A stretch of DNA of 15,600 nt from Gordonia crocea (lineage in GTDB: Bacteria > Actinomycetota > Actinomycetes > Mycobacteriales > Mycobacteriaceae). Within the stretch, counting starts at the first letter, position 1. Each line of letters begins with the position of its first letter. The notes below the pieces were generated by a model. The model was given only the letters and a program-made list of their open reading frames with translations. It was not told where the DNA came from and ran no database searches. The DNA lies in NCBI RefSeq assembly GCF_009932435.1, contig NZ_BJOU01000005.1, forward strand, positions 1 through 15,600, read 5' to 3'. The position numbers and the translations under genes are program-made. This document shows positions 6,098-12,249 of the stretch, one piece after another.

Positions 6098-7338
6098 TGA
6101 CCGCAGAGATGTTGATCCTCGTGCTGCTCGTCGTCACGGCACTCGGATTCGATTTCACCAATGGCTTCCACGACACCGGGAACGCCATGGCCACCTCGAT
6201 CGCCACCGGGGCCCTCAAGCCCAAGGTCGCGGTCGGCCTCTCCGCGATCCTCAACCTGGTCGGCGCCTTCCTCTCCGTCGAGGTCGCCGCGACGATCACC
6301 AAGGACGTCCTCAAGATCCAGGAGACCTCGGGCGACTCGGCCGGTGCCCTGATCCCCGGCCTCGACCCCACCAAGGCCCTGCTGATCATCTTCGCCGGCC
6401 TTGTCGGCGGCATCCTGTGGAACCTGTTCACCTGGCTGTTCGGTCTGCCGTCGAGTTCGTCGCACGCGCTGTTCGGCGGCCTGATCGGCGCCGGCCTCGC
6501 CGCGCTGGGCACCTCCGGGGTCAACTGGTCGGGCATCTCGACCAAGATCCTCCTACCCGCGCTGCTGGCCCCGATCATCGCCTGCATCGTGGCCGCGGCC
6601 GGCACCTGGCTGGTCTACCGGATCACCGAGTCGCTGGCCTCGCACCAGAAGGACGACGGCTTCCGCTACGGCCAGATCGCCACCGCGTCGCTGGTCTCCC
6701 TGGCCCACGGCACCGGCGACGCCCAGAAGACGATGGGTGTCATCGCCCTCGCCCTGATCGCCACCGGCCACCTCAGCGCCGAGTCGGTGGGCCACGGCCT
6801 GCCGTTCTGGGTCATCTCCACCTGTGCCGCGGCCATCGCGCTGGGCACCTACCTGGGCGGCTGGCGCATCATCCGCACGCTGGGCAAGGGCCTGGTCGAG
6901 ATCTCCCCGCCGCAGGGCATGGCCGCCGAGGCCAGCTCGGCCGCGATCATCCTGACCTCGAGCGCCGCCGGCCTGCCGCTGTCGACCACCCACGTCGCCA
7001 CCGGATCGATCCTGGGCAGCGGCGTCGGCCGCCGCGGCGCCCAGGTTCGCTGGCAGGTGGCCGGCCGCATGGTGGTCGCCTGGGTCACGACCCTGCCGGC
7101 CGCGGCCCTCGTCGGTGCCGGGTGCTTCCTGGTGGCCAACCTGCTGGGCAACCTGGCCGGGGCGATCGCCATCTTCACCATCCTCGTCGTGCTCGCCGCC
7201 TACATGTACTGGCGCGCACAGCAGAACAAGATCGACCACGCCAACGTCAATGCCGACTGGGACGACGAGAACGGCCTCATCCCGGCCGATCCGGCTGTTC
7301 CGGCCGCCCCCGCCCCGCTCGAGCGCACCGGCGCCTGA
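6097..7338 (+). CDS. pitA: PiT-family inorganic phosphate transporter
   Basis: 413 residues, like M. tuberculosis PitA (Rv0545c, about 417). This inner-membrane permease takes up phosphate (as metal-phosphate complex) using an ion gradient. The two inverted family signatures are present: GFDFTNGFHDTGNAMATS at 17-34 and AHGTGDAQKTMG at 203-214. The paired re-entrant-like loops LPSSSSHALFGG at 118-129 and LPLSTTHVATGS at 293-304 repeat the same plan, reflecting the internal duplication. About ten hydrophobic segments are visible. The C-terminal 40 residues are hydrophilic and Pro/Ala-rich. The gene is followed after 29 bp by a small membrane protein gene with a GAAAGG ribosome site, so the two are probably co-transcribed. 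Upstream 11-bp repeats suggest phosphate control. Confidence 0.95.
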   Translation: MTAEMLILVLLVVTALGFDFTNGFHDTGNAMATSIATGALKPKVAVGLSAILNLVGAFLSVEVAATITKDVLKIQETSGDSAGALIPGLDPTKALLIIFAGLVGGILWNLFTWLFGLPSSSSHALFGGLIGAGLAALGTSGVNWSGISTKILLPALLAPIIACIVAAAGTWLVYRITESLASHQKDDGFRYGQIATASLVSLAHGTGDAQKTMGVIALALIATGHLSAESVGHGLPFWVISTCAAAIALGTYLGGWRIIRTLGKGLVEISPPQGMAAEASSAAIILTSSAAGLPLSTTHVATGSILGSGVGRRGAQVRWQVAGRMVVAWVTTLPAAALVGAGCFLVANLLGNLAGAIAIFTILVVLAAYMYWRAQQNKIDHANVNADWDDENGLIPADPAVPAAPAPLERTGA

Positions 7339-7367
7339 ATCCAGGGCCACGAAAGGGAACCACTGAG

Positions 7368-7640
7368 ATGACCGCACTCGAACCCATCGTCCGAGTCCTT
7401 CTCGTCGGACTGGCCTTCGGCGCCGGACTGCCCGCACTGTTCGCCGTCGGGCTGCGCCTGTGGTCCAACGGGTACAACGCCGATGGCACCGTCACCAGCC
7501 ACAACCCGTTCCTCAAGGCCATCGGCGGCATCCTGTTCGCCCTCGTCGCGCTGGTGATCGTCGTGGGCATCCTGTGGATCACCCGCGAGGCGATCAAGTC
7601 GCACCTCGGACTCGAGATCTTCCCCTTCGGCTACAAGTAG
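7368..7640 (+). CDS. Small two-helix membrane protein (Rv0544c-like)
   Basis: 90 residues starting at the ATG at 7368. Two membrane segments are clear: about 8-31 (VRVLLVGLAFGAGLPALFAV) and about 50-70 (AIGGILFALVALVIVVGILW), joined by a polar loop, with a basic helix and the ending FPFGYK. Size and position directly after pitA match the M. tuberculosis gene Rv0544c, also next to pitA. The function is unknown; conserved linkage suggests a partner or accessory protein of the phosphate permease, but no domain supports this directly. A GAAAGGGAA ribosome-binding sequence precedes the start. The gene ends 39 bp before a separate TATACT promoter. Confidence 0.85.
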   Translation: MTALEPIVRVLLVGLAFGAGLPALFAVGLRLWSNGYNADGTVTSHNPFLKAIGGILFALVALVIVVGILWITREAIKSHLGLEIFPFGYK

Positions 7641-7678
7641 CCCACCGTCGCCCAACGGCCTCGCAAGCAGAGTCGACC

Positions 7679-7684
7679 TATACT
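7679..7684 (+). promoter_or_regulatory. -10 TATACT of the DUF3349-menE-menA unit
   Basis: TATACT matches the -10 consensus at five of six positions. Transcription would begin near 7690-7692, leaving a leader of about 25 nt with AGAGGAG before GTG 7716. The ATG at 7686 lies one base after the hexamer and would not be in the RNA. No good -35 was found. Confidence 0.5.
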
Positions 7685-7715
7685 CATGGCACGACCACGA
7701 ATCAGAGGAGTTGCC

Positions 7716-8099
7716 GTGGACAGGCCCCAGTTGCTGGCCTCGGTGATCCGCTGGCTGCGAACCGGGTACCCCAACGGCGTGCCGGCGGACGACTACATCC
7801 CGCTCGTCGCGATCCTGCGCCGCCAGCTCAGCGACGACGAGGTGACCGAGGTCGCCACCACCCTCGCCGCCGATGCGGTCTCGGCGGCCGACCCGCAGGC
7901 GACGACCGCGGTGATCACCGACGTCCCCGAAATCAGCCGGATCGACGCGGGCGTGGAGATCAACAAGGTGACCGACGAACTGCCCAGCGAGAACGACCTG
8001 GCCCGGGTGCGCTCGGTCCTGGTGTCGGCGGGCTGGCCGTTCGACGACGACCCGCTGCGCCGCGACGACGGCGACTCCCCCACCGACACCGCGGACTGA
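7716..8099 (+). CDS. DUF3349 family protein (Rv0543c-like)
   Basis: 127 residues from GTG 7716, chosen because AGAGGAG stands 5 nt upstream. An in-frame ATG at 7686 would add ten residues but falls next to the -10 box. The domain (about 1-105) begins VDRPQLLASVIRWLRTGYPN and contains DYIPLVAILRRQLSDDEVTEV and EINKVTDELPSENDLARVRS. This is the small helical DUF3349 fold known from M. tuberculosis Rv0543c, which has about 100 residues. The last 20 residues are an acidic, disordered tail (DDDPLRRDDGDSPTDTAD), longer than in Rv0543c. The function is unknown. It lies 4 nt before menE and the gene order is conserved in mycobacteria, so a role linked to menaquinone synthesis or the membrane is possible but unproven. 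Confidence 0.85.
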   Translation: MDRPQLLASVIRWLRTGYPNGVPADDYIPLVAILRRQLSDDEVTEVATTLAADAVSAADPQATTAVITDVPEISRIDAGVEINKVTDELPSENDLARVRSVLVSAGWPFDDDPLRRDDGDSPTDTAD

Positions 8100-8103
8100 C
8101 CCC

Positions 8104-9282
8104 GTGCCGGTCCTGCGCGCCCTGCCGCTGACGTCGGGCCCGGAGCTGGCCGAATCCTTCGGCGATCTCGTCGCCATGGCCGCCGGCGGCCGGTGTTACC
8201 TCCCCGTCGACGACGACCCCGACGCACCCGACCGCCGGCTGTTGGAGTCCTCGCTGGCCGTCGGATCCCCCGTCGACGATCCGGACGCCTGCCTGGTCAT
8301 CGCGACGTCGGGCTCGACCGGCCGTCCCAAAGGGGCGATCCACACCCCGTCGACCCTCGCCGCCTCCGCCGATGCGACCCACGCCCGCCTCGGCGGCGAG
8401 GGCAACTGGCTGTTGGCCCTGCCGCCCCACCACATCGCCGGGCTGCAGGTCCTGCTGCGCGCGCTTCGCGCCGGGTTCACCCCGGCGGTCTGCGACCTGC
8501 GCGGCGGGTTCGACGCCGAGCGCTTCGCCCGTGACATCGCCCTGTTGCGCGGGCCGAAACGCTACACCTCGCTGGTACCCACGCAGCTGCGGGCGGTGCT
8601 GGACACTCCGGCGGCAACCGCGGCGCTCGGCGAAGTCGACGCGGTCCTCGTCGGCGGGGCGGCCACCCCGCCCGCGCTGCATCGTCGGGCGGTCGAGGCG
8701 GGGATTCCGGTGGTCCGGACCTACGGGATGAGCGAGACCGGCGGCGGATGCGTCTACGACGGCCGGCCCCTCGACGGGGTGTCGGTGTCGATCGACGACG
8801 GGGTCGTCGTGCTGTCCGGGCCGATGGTGGCCCACGGCTATCACGGCCGGGACGACCCCGCGTTCGCCGTGCCCGGCTCGTTCCGGACCGACGACCTGGG
8901 CATCGTCACCGACGGCGAACTACGCATCCTGGGCCGGGCCGACGACGCGATCAGTTCCGGCGGGCTGACCGTGGTGCCGCAGGTGGTCGAGTCCGTGCTG
9001 GCCGCCGATCCGGCCGTCGCCGAATGCGCGGTCGTCGGGGTGCCCGATGAACGGCTCGGCGAACGGGTGGTGGCCGCGGTGGTCGCGGCACCCGGACGGC
9101 GACCGGACCCCGAGGCACTGCGCACCCGGGTGGCCGAGCAGGTCCACCGCCATGCGGCACCGAAACAGATCGTCGTCGTCGACGATCTGCCCCGGCGCGG
9201 GCCGGGCAAGATCGACCGGGCCGGGGTACGGGCACTGCTGGAATCTGGTGGGCGTCAAGCCGATTCCGCCGCGCGGGGCTGA
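8104..9282 (+). CDS. menE: o-Succinylbenzoate--CoA ligase MenE
   Basis: 392 residues from GTG 8104, somewhat longer than M. tuberculosis MenE (Rv0542c, about 362). It activates o-succinylbenzoate with ATP and CoA to OSB-CoA, the substrate of MenB. ANL-superfamily motifs in order: IATSGSTGRPKGAI at 66-79 (ATP phosphate loop), TYGMSETGGG at 206-215, RTDDLG at 261-266 (Asp for the ribose), GRADDAISSGG at 277-287 (hinge) and PGKIDR at 367-372 with the catalytic Lys369. The short N-terminal domain compared with general acyl-CoA ligases is typical of MenE. The start follows the DUF3349 stop by 4 nt with no clear ribosome site, so translation is probably coupled to the gene before it. Confidence 0.95.
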   Translation: MPVLRALPLTSGPELAESFGDLVAMAAGGRCYLPVDDDPDAPDRRLLESSLAVGSPVDDPDACLVIATSGSTGRPKGAIHTPSTLAASADATHARLGGEGNWLLALPPHHIAGLQVLLRALRAGFTPAVCDLRGGFDAERFARDIALLRGPKRYTSLVPTQLRAVLDTPAATAALGEVDAVLVGGAATPPALHRRAVEAGIPVVRTYGMSETGGGCVYDGRPLDGVSVSIDDGVVVLSGPMVAHGYHGRDDPAFAVPGSFRTDDLGIVTDGELRILGRADDAISSGGLTVVPQVVESVLAADPAVAECAVVGVPDERLGERVVAAVVAAPGRRPDPEALRTRVAEQVHRHAAPKQIVVVDDLPRRGPGKIDRAGVRALLESGGRQADSAARG

Positions 9283-9285
9283 GTC

Positions 9286-9299
9286 CCACGCGAGCGTGG
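9286..9299 (+). terminator. Short hairpin between menE and menA
   Basis: CCACGC-GA-GCGTGG is a perfect dyad 4 nt after the menE stop, followed by TTGAATTA just before the menA ATG. It could reduce read-through from menE into menA or be a protein site for a menA promoter; the 29-bp gap holds nothing else. It is too short for a confident terminator call. Confidence 0.35.
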
Positions 9300-9311
9300 T
9301 TGAATTACGCC

Positions 9312-10229
9312 ATGGCCACGATTGCGCAATGGATCAACGGCGCCCGCCCTCGCACCCTGCCCACTGCGCTCGCGCCGGTGATCGCCGGGTTCGCCGCCGC
9401 CCAACACGTCAACGAGAGCCCCAGCTGGACGCGCACATTGGGCGCCTTCGCGGTGGCCATCGCACTGGTCATCGGCGTCAACTTCGCCAATGACTACTCC
9501 GACGGGATCCGCGGGACCGATGCCGACCGGGTGGGACCGCAGCGCCTCGTCGGCTCCGGCGCCGCCTCCCCCGGCGCGGTCCGCACCGCCGCACTGATCT
9601 GTTTCGCCATCGCCGCCGCCGTCGGCATCTGGCTGTCGCTGGCCACCCATTGGTGGCTCATCCTCGTCGGCGCGGTGTGCATCGTGGCGGCCTGGTTCTA
9701 CACCGGCGGCTCGCGCCCGTACGGCTATGCCGGATTCGGCGAAGTCGCGGTATTCGTCTTCTTCGGTTTGGTCGCCGTCTGCGGCACCCAGCTCGTCGTC
9801 GGCGGGAAGATCGACCTGTTCGGCGTGCTGATCGCCGTGGCGATCGGATCCTTCTCCGCGGCGGTCCTGGTGACCAACAACCTGCGTGACATCGACACCG
9901 ACGCGGCCACCGGCAAACGCACCCTGGCGGTCATCCTCGGCGACTACTCGACGCGCTACCTCTACGCCTTCCTGATGACGCTGCCGTTCGTCATCACCGT
10001 CATCCTGGCGTTTCACCATCCGTGGACACTGGCCGGGCTGGCAGTCGCCCCGCTGGCCAACGCGGCCGGACGGACAGTCGTCGGTAGCAAGAATCAGGCC
10101 GGGGCACAGGGCCCCGACCTGATTCGGGTTCTCGGACAGACCGGGTTGATCATGGCCGGATGGGCCGTGATCATCGCCGCGGCCTTTACGTGGGGGATCG
10201 ACGGGATCCCCCACGGCCACCTCTTCTAG
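9312..10229 (+). CDS. menA: 1,4-dihydroxy-2-naphthoate polyprenyltransferase MenA
   Basis: 305 residues from ATG 9312; an in-frame TTG at 9300 was rejected because MATIAQWINGARPRTLP matches the usual start of actinobacterial MenA. This UbiA-family membrane enzyme attaches the polyprenyl chain to DHNA, giving demethylmenaquinone. The two Asp-rich sites that hold the prenyl diphosphate through magnesium are NDYSDGIRGTD at 60-70 and NNLRDIDTD at 189-197. Between and after them run about eight or nine membrane helices. The gene follows menE by 29 bp on the same strand. In M. tuberculosis menA (Rv0534c) lies several genes away from menE. Its stop overlaps the stop of the converging Clp_N gene through a shared CTAG. 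No Shine-Dalgarno is seen. Confidence 0.95.
   Translation: MATIAQWINGARPRTLPTALAPVIAGFAAAQHVNESPSWTRTLGAFAVAIALVIGVNFANDYSDGIRGTDADRVGPQRLVGSGAASPGAVRTAALICFAIAAAVGIWLSLATHWWLILVGAVCIVAAWFYTGGSRPYGYAGFGEVAVFVFFGLVAVCGTQLVVGGKIDLFGVLIAVAIGSFSAAVLVTNNLRDIDTDAATGKRTLAVILGDYSTRYLYAFLMTLPFVITVILAFHHPWTLAGLAVAPLANAAGRTVVGSKNQAGAQGPDLIRVLGQTGLIMAGWAVIIAAAFTWGIDGIPHGHLF
10190..10214. terminator. 10-bp hairpin inside the 3' end of menA
   Basis: GTGGGGGATC (10190-10199) and GATCCCCCAC (10205-10214) form a perfect 10-bp stem with a 5-nt loop. For the Clp_N operon it lies 11 nt past the stop codon, a normal terminator position. For menA it lies within the last codons. It probably serves both converging units. 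No strong U-tract is present. Confidence 0.5.
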
Positions 10230-11113
10230 GGCTGCCGGGCCGCGTCCGCGCCGAGCTGATCGACGACGGCCACCCGCAACGCCTCGACATCCGGGGCGAG
10301 TGCGAGGATCGCGGCCACCTCCGGGGTGTCGGCGTCCAAGGCGGCGAGAACCAGGTGGCCGGTGGACAGGAACCGGCTGTCCTGGTCGGCGGCGATCTGC
10401 GCCGCGTGTGCCAGGGTCCGCTTCGTCACCGGGGCGAACCGGGGCCGCCGGCCGCGCGGACCGCGGCGACCGCGGCCGTACTCCCAGGGGCCCTCGCCCC
10501 ACGGGCCGTCCTCGCCGGACCACGGGCCGTCCTCACCCCAGGGGCCGGGTTCGCCGCCCCACGGGCCGTCGGCCCACGGCGGAGTGCCGCGGCGCGGACC
10601 GCGGCCGCCGAATCCCTGCGCGTCCCGAGGGCCGCGACCGCCGAATCCCTGCGCGTCCCGGGGGCCGCGACGGCCGTGCGGACCGCCGCGGTGGCCGTGC
10701 GGGCCCCGCGGGCCACACTCGCCGTCACGGCCGCGACCGCGACCCCGACGTTCGTCGCGGCGCCCCCACCCGGCGGTGAGGTCGTCGCCGAAGTTGCGGC
10801 GCACCGCCTCTCGCACCTGGTCCAGGTCGATGCCGAGCATCTTCAACGCATCGCGGTCCCGGGAGTACCGGTCCTCGTCCGAACTCGGCTCGTCGCCGTC
10901 TTGCTCCCCGGTCGCGGTGCGCACGGCGTCGCGCGCGGCGTCCAGGGTGATGCCGTGGTCGGCGAAGATGCCGACCAGCGGGTCTCGAGCATTGCAGAGC
11001 ACACCGAGGATCAGGTGCTCCGGTCCGAGGCTGGGTTGTCCGAGGTCTTGCGCCTCGGCGATGGCGAAGGGAAACGTCATCCGTCCTTCGCGAGTCATTC
11101 GTGAGCCAAACAT
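10226..11113 (-). CDS. Double Clp_N-domain protein with a long Arg/Gly/Trp-rich linker
   Basis: 295 residues from ATG 11113, fixed by a perfect AAGGAGG (11119-11125) 5 nt upstream. It has no AAA+ ATPase domain. Residues 8-68 form a Clp_N repeat (QPSLGPEHLILGVLCNARD, GIFADHGITLDAARDAV). ALKMLGIDLDQVREAVRRNFG at 89-109 is the half-repeat usual in this family, and 224-290 form a second Clp_N repeat (RTLAHAAQIAADQDSRFLST, GHLVLAALD). ClpC N-domains bind substrates, adaptors and phosphoarginine, so a substrate-binding, adaptor or decoy role for the Clp protease is inferred. Between them, 116-223 is low complexity: an Arg/Gly part with RGPRDAQGFGG repeated twice (149-170), then an acidic part with five GPW triplets (183-210), then another Arg-rich part. 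It forms an operon with the HTH gene 28 bp upstream. Confidence 0.85.
   Translation of the reverse strand: MFGSRMTREGRMTFPFAIAEAQDLGQPSLGPEHLILGVLCNARDPLVGIFADHGITLDAARDAVRTATGEQDGDEPSSDEDRYSRDRDALKMLGIDLDQVREAVRRNFGDDLTAGWGRRDERRGRGRGRDGECGPRGPHGHRGGPHGRRGPRDAQGFGGRGPRDAQGFGGRGPRRGTPPWADGPWGGEPGPWGEDGPWSGEDGPWGEGPWEYGRGRRGPRGRRPRFAPVTKRTLAHAAQIAADQDSRFLSTGHLVLAALDADTPEVAAILALAPDVEALRVAVVDQLGADAARQP
10604..10669 (-). repeat. Tandem 33-bp coding repeat
   Basis: Two 33-bp copies (10604-10636 and 10637-10669) differ at two bases and encode RGPRDAQGFGG twice. A third, decayed copy may start after them (RGPRRG). The neighbouring GPW-coding part (about 10480-10570) also has repeated CCACGGGCCGTC words. 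This suggests the linker grew by slippage and may vary between strains. Confidence 0.8.
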
Positions 11114-11141
11114 GGGCTCCTCCTTCATGTCTTGTGGATGG

Positions 11142-11396
11142 TCAGTCGGTGGCCGGGGTGGGCGAACCGTCGGCGTCGGGGCGGGCCCGGCGCGCGTGCT
11201 TCTGGTGGACCGCCTGGCGGCTGATCTCCAGTACGTCGGCGATCTGCTGCCAGCTCCAGCCGGCCTCCCTCGCACTGTCGACGTGGATGTCTTCCAGGCG
11301 ATCGGCCAGCGTGCGCAGGGCGCGCACCGCGGCCAGGCCGCGGGCCGGATCTTTGTCGGCGACCGCGTCGGCGGTCGGGTTCGTTCCCTCAGTCAC
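11142..11396 (-). CDS. Small HTH DNA-binding protein, probable regulator of the Clp_N operon
   Basis: 84 residues from GTG 11396. Residues 20-46 form helices (LAAVRALRTLADRLEDIHVD), followed by a helix-turn-helix at about 47-67, WQQIADVLEISRQAVHQKH, of the type seen in sigma region 4 or small transposase/Xre-like HTHs. The tail RRARPDADGSPTPATD is disordered. There is no sensor domain. The start has no Shine-Dalgarno, but TAACCT lies exactly 6 nt upstream, so the mRNA should be leaderless. Its own promoter carries two palindromes over the -35 and -10, which fits autorepression. The pairing of such an HTH protein with a Clp_N protein is common in actinobacteria; its role is not established to my knowledge. 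Confidence 0.82.
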   Translation of the reverse strand: MTEGTNPTADAVADKDPARGLAAVRALRTLADRLEDIHVDSAREAGWSWQQIADVLEISRQAVHQKHARRARPDADGSPTPATD

Positions 11397-11399
11397 GAT

Positions 11400-11415
11400 G
11401 TCAGGTTAACTTGAC
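11400..11415. promoter_or_regulatory. Palindromic operator over the -10
   Basis: GTCAGGTTAACTTGAC is a 16-bp palindrome (7 of 8 base pairs symmetric, centre GTTAAC). It covers the -10 and reaches to within 4 nt of the HTH start codon. It shares the half-site GTCA(A/G) with the palindrome at 11426-11443; the centres are 27 bp apart. Confidence 0.5.
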
Positions 11416-11431
11416 GAAGAAGTCATGTCAA
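11403..11431 (-). promoter_or_regulatory. Promoter of the HTH-Clp_N operon
   Basis: On the minus strand TTGACA (11426-11431) is a perfect -35, followed by a 17-nt spacer and TAACCT (11403-11408), then 6 nt to GTG 11396. This is the best sigma-A-type promoter in the window and predicts a transcript starting at or one base before the GTG. Confidence 0.75.
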
Positions 11432-11443
11432 GAATTATTGACA
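11426..11443. promoter_or_regulatory. Palindromic operator over the -35
   Basis: TGTCAAGAATTATTGACA is an 18-bp palindrome with 8 of 9 pairs symmetric around AATT; its outer arms TGTCAA/TTGACA are perfect. It contains the -35 of the HTH operon on the minus strand and a TTGACA on the plus strand, facing yggS, but without a matching -10 there. Likely bound by the HTH protein itself (inference). Confidence 0.55.
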
Positions 11444-11491
11444 GATGGGGTCCGGCACCCCGGGCCCCGGCCGCCGACAGACTCGGCGACA

Positions 11492-12247
11492 ATGAGGATC
11501 GTGACCGACTACCCCGCCGCCCATTCCGTCGACGACTTCCGTACCAACCTCGCCGCCGTGCGCGCCCGCATCGACGACGCCGCCCGCGGCGCCGGACGCG
11601 ACCCGCAGGCGGTGCGGCTGCTCCCGGTATCCAAGACGGTGGAGGCCGACCGGCTGCGTCACGCGGTGCAGGCCGGATGCGAGTGGTTCGGCGAGAACAA
11701 GGTCCAAGAGGCCAAGCGCAAACATGCCGACCTCGCCGACACCGGGGTGAAGTGGGCGGTCATCGGCCACCTCCAGACCAACAAGGCCAAGGATGTCGCG
11801 GCGATCGCCGACGAGTTCCAGGCGCTCGACAGCCTGCGGGTCGCCGAAGCGCTCGACCGCCGGTTGCAGATGCTCGGCCGCGGCCTGGACGTCCTCGTGC
11901 AGGTCAACACCTCCGGCGAGGAGTCCAAGTTCGGCCTGACCCCCGACGACCTGCCCGGCTTCCTCGCCGAGCTGCCCGCCTTCTCGTCGCTACGGGTTCG
12001 CGGCCTGATGACGCTGGCCGCGCTCTCCGCCGACGCCGATCGGGTCCGCGGCTGCTTCGCGGTGCTGCGCGACCTGCGCGACCGGGCCCGCGACACCGAC
12101 CCCGACCTCATCGGGCCCGGCGAGCTGTCCATGGGGATGTCCGGCGACTTCGAACTGGCCATCGCCGAGGGCTCGACGTGCGTCCGCGTCGGGCAGGCCA
12201 TCTTCGGCGCCCGGGCCACGCCGGACAGCCACTATTGGCCGAACTGA
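11492..12247 (+). CDS. yggS: YggS/PLPBP-type pyridoxal-phosphate homeostasis protein
   Basis: 251 residues from ATG 11492. GTG 11501, three codons later, is an equally possible start, since GACAAT lies 7 nt before it; a longer frame from 11411 crosses the HTH promoter and was rejected. The fold is an alanine-racemase-like TIM barrel that carries PLP and keeps free PLP and amino-acid pools in balance, with no known catalytic turnover. Signatures: LLPVSKTV at 43-50 with the PLP-binding Lys48, GENKVQE at 67-73, IGHLQTNK at 91-98, QVNTSGEESKFG at 137-148, LSMGMSGDFELAI at 212-224 for the phosphate, and VRVGQAIFGAR at 231-241. It is not next to ftsZ and sepF, where the actinobacterial copy usually lies, so this may be a second copy. 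It is divergent from the HTH operon. Confidence 0.92.
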   Translation: MRIVTDYPAAHSVDDFRTNLAAVRARIDDAARGAGRDPQAVRLLPVSKTVEADRLRHAVQAGCEWFGENKVQEAKRKHADLADTGVKWAVIGHLQTNKAKDVAAIADEFQALDSLRVAEALDRRLQMLGRGLDVLVQVNTSGEESKFGLTPDDLPGFLAELPAFSSLRVRGLMTLAALSADADRVRGCFAVLRDLRDRARDTDPDLIGPGELSMGMSGDFELAIAEGSTCVRVGQAIFGARATPDSHYWPN

Positions 12248-12249
12248 CT

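Noticed and set aside
7686..7715. ATG start for the DUF3349 protein ten codons upstream
   Set aside because: It sits one base after the TATACT -10 box, so it would not be transcribed from that promoter; GTG 7716 has AGAGGAG.
9255..10523. 422-codon minus-strand frame over menA and the end of the Clp_N gene
   Set aside because: Opposes the certain menA gene and overlaps the Clp_N protein in a different frame; arginine/glycine/aspartate-rich, no domain.
11400..11415. Iron box at the HTH promoter, because GTCAGGTTA also occurs before the YncE-like gene
   Set aside because: The shared 9 bases lie on the opposite strand relative to transcription, and the full palindrome GTCAGGTTAACTTGAC does not fit TTAGG...CCTAA.
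11403..11431. HspR-type HAIR site (CTTGAGT-N7-ACTCAAG) at the HTH promoter
   Set aside because: CTTGAC...GTCAAG is present, but the spacing is 11 nt and the inner bases differ, so it does not fit HAIR.
11411..11491. N-terminal extension of YggS from 11411
   Set aside because: It crosses the HTH promoter palindrome, and the extension is proline-rich and unlike the family.
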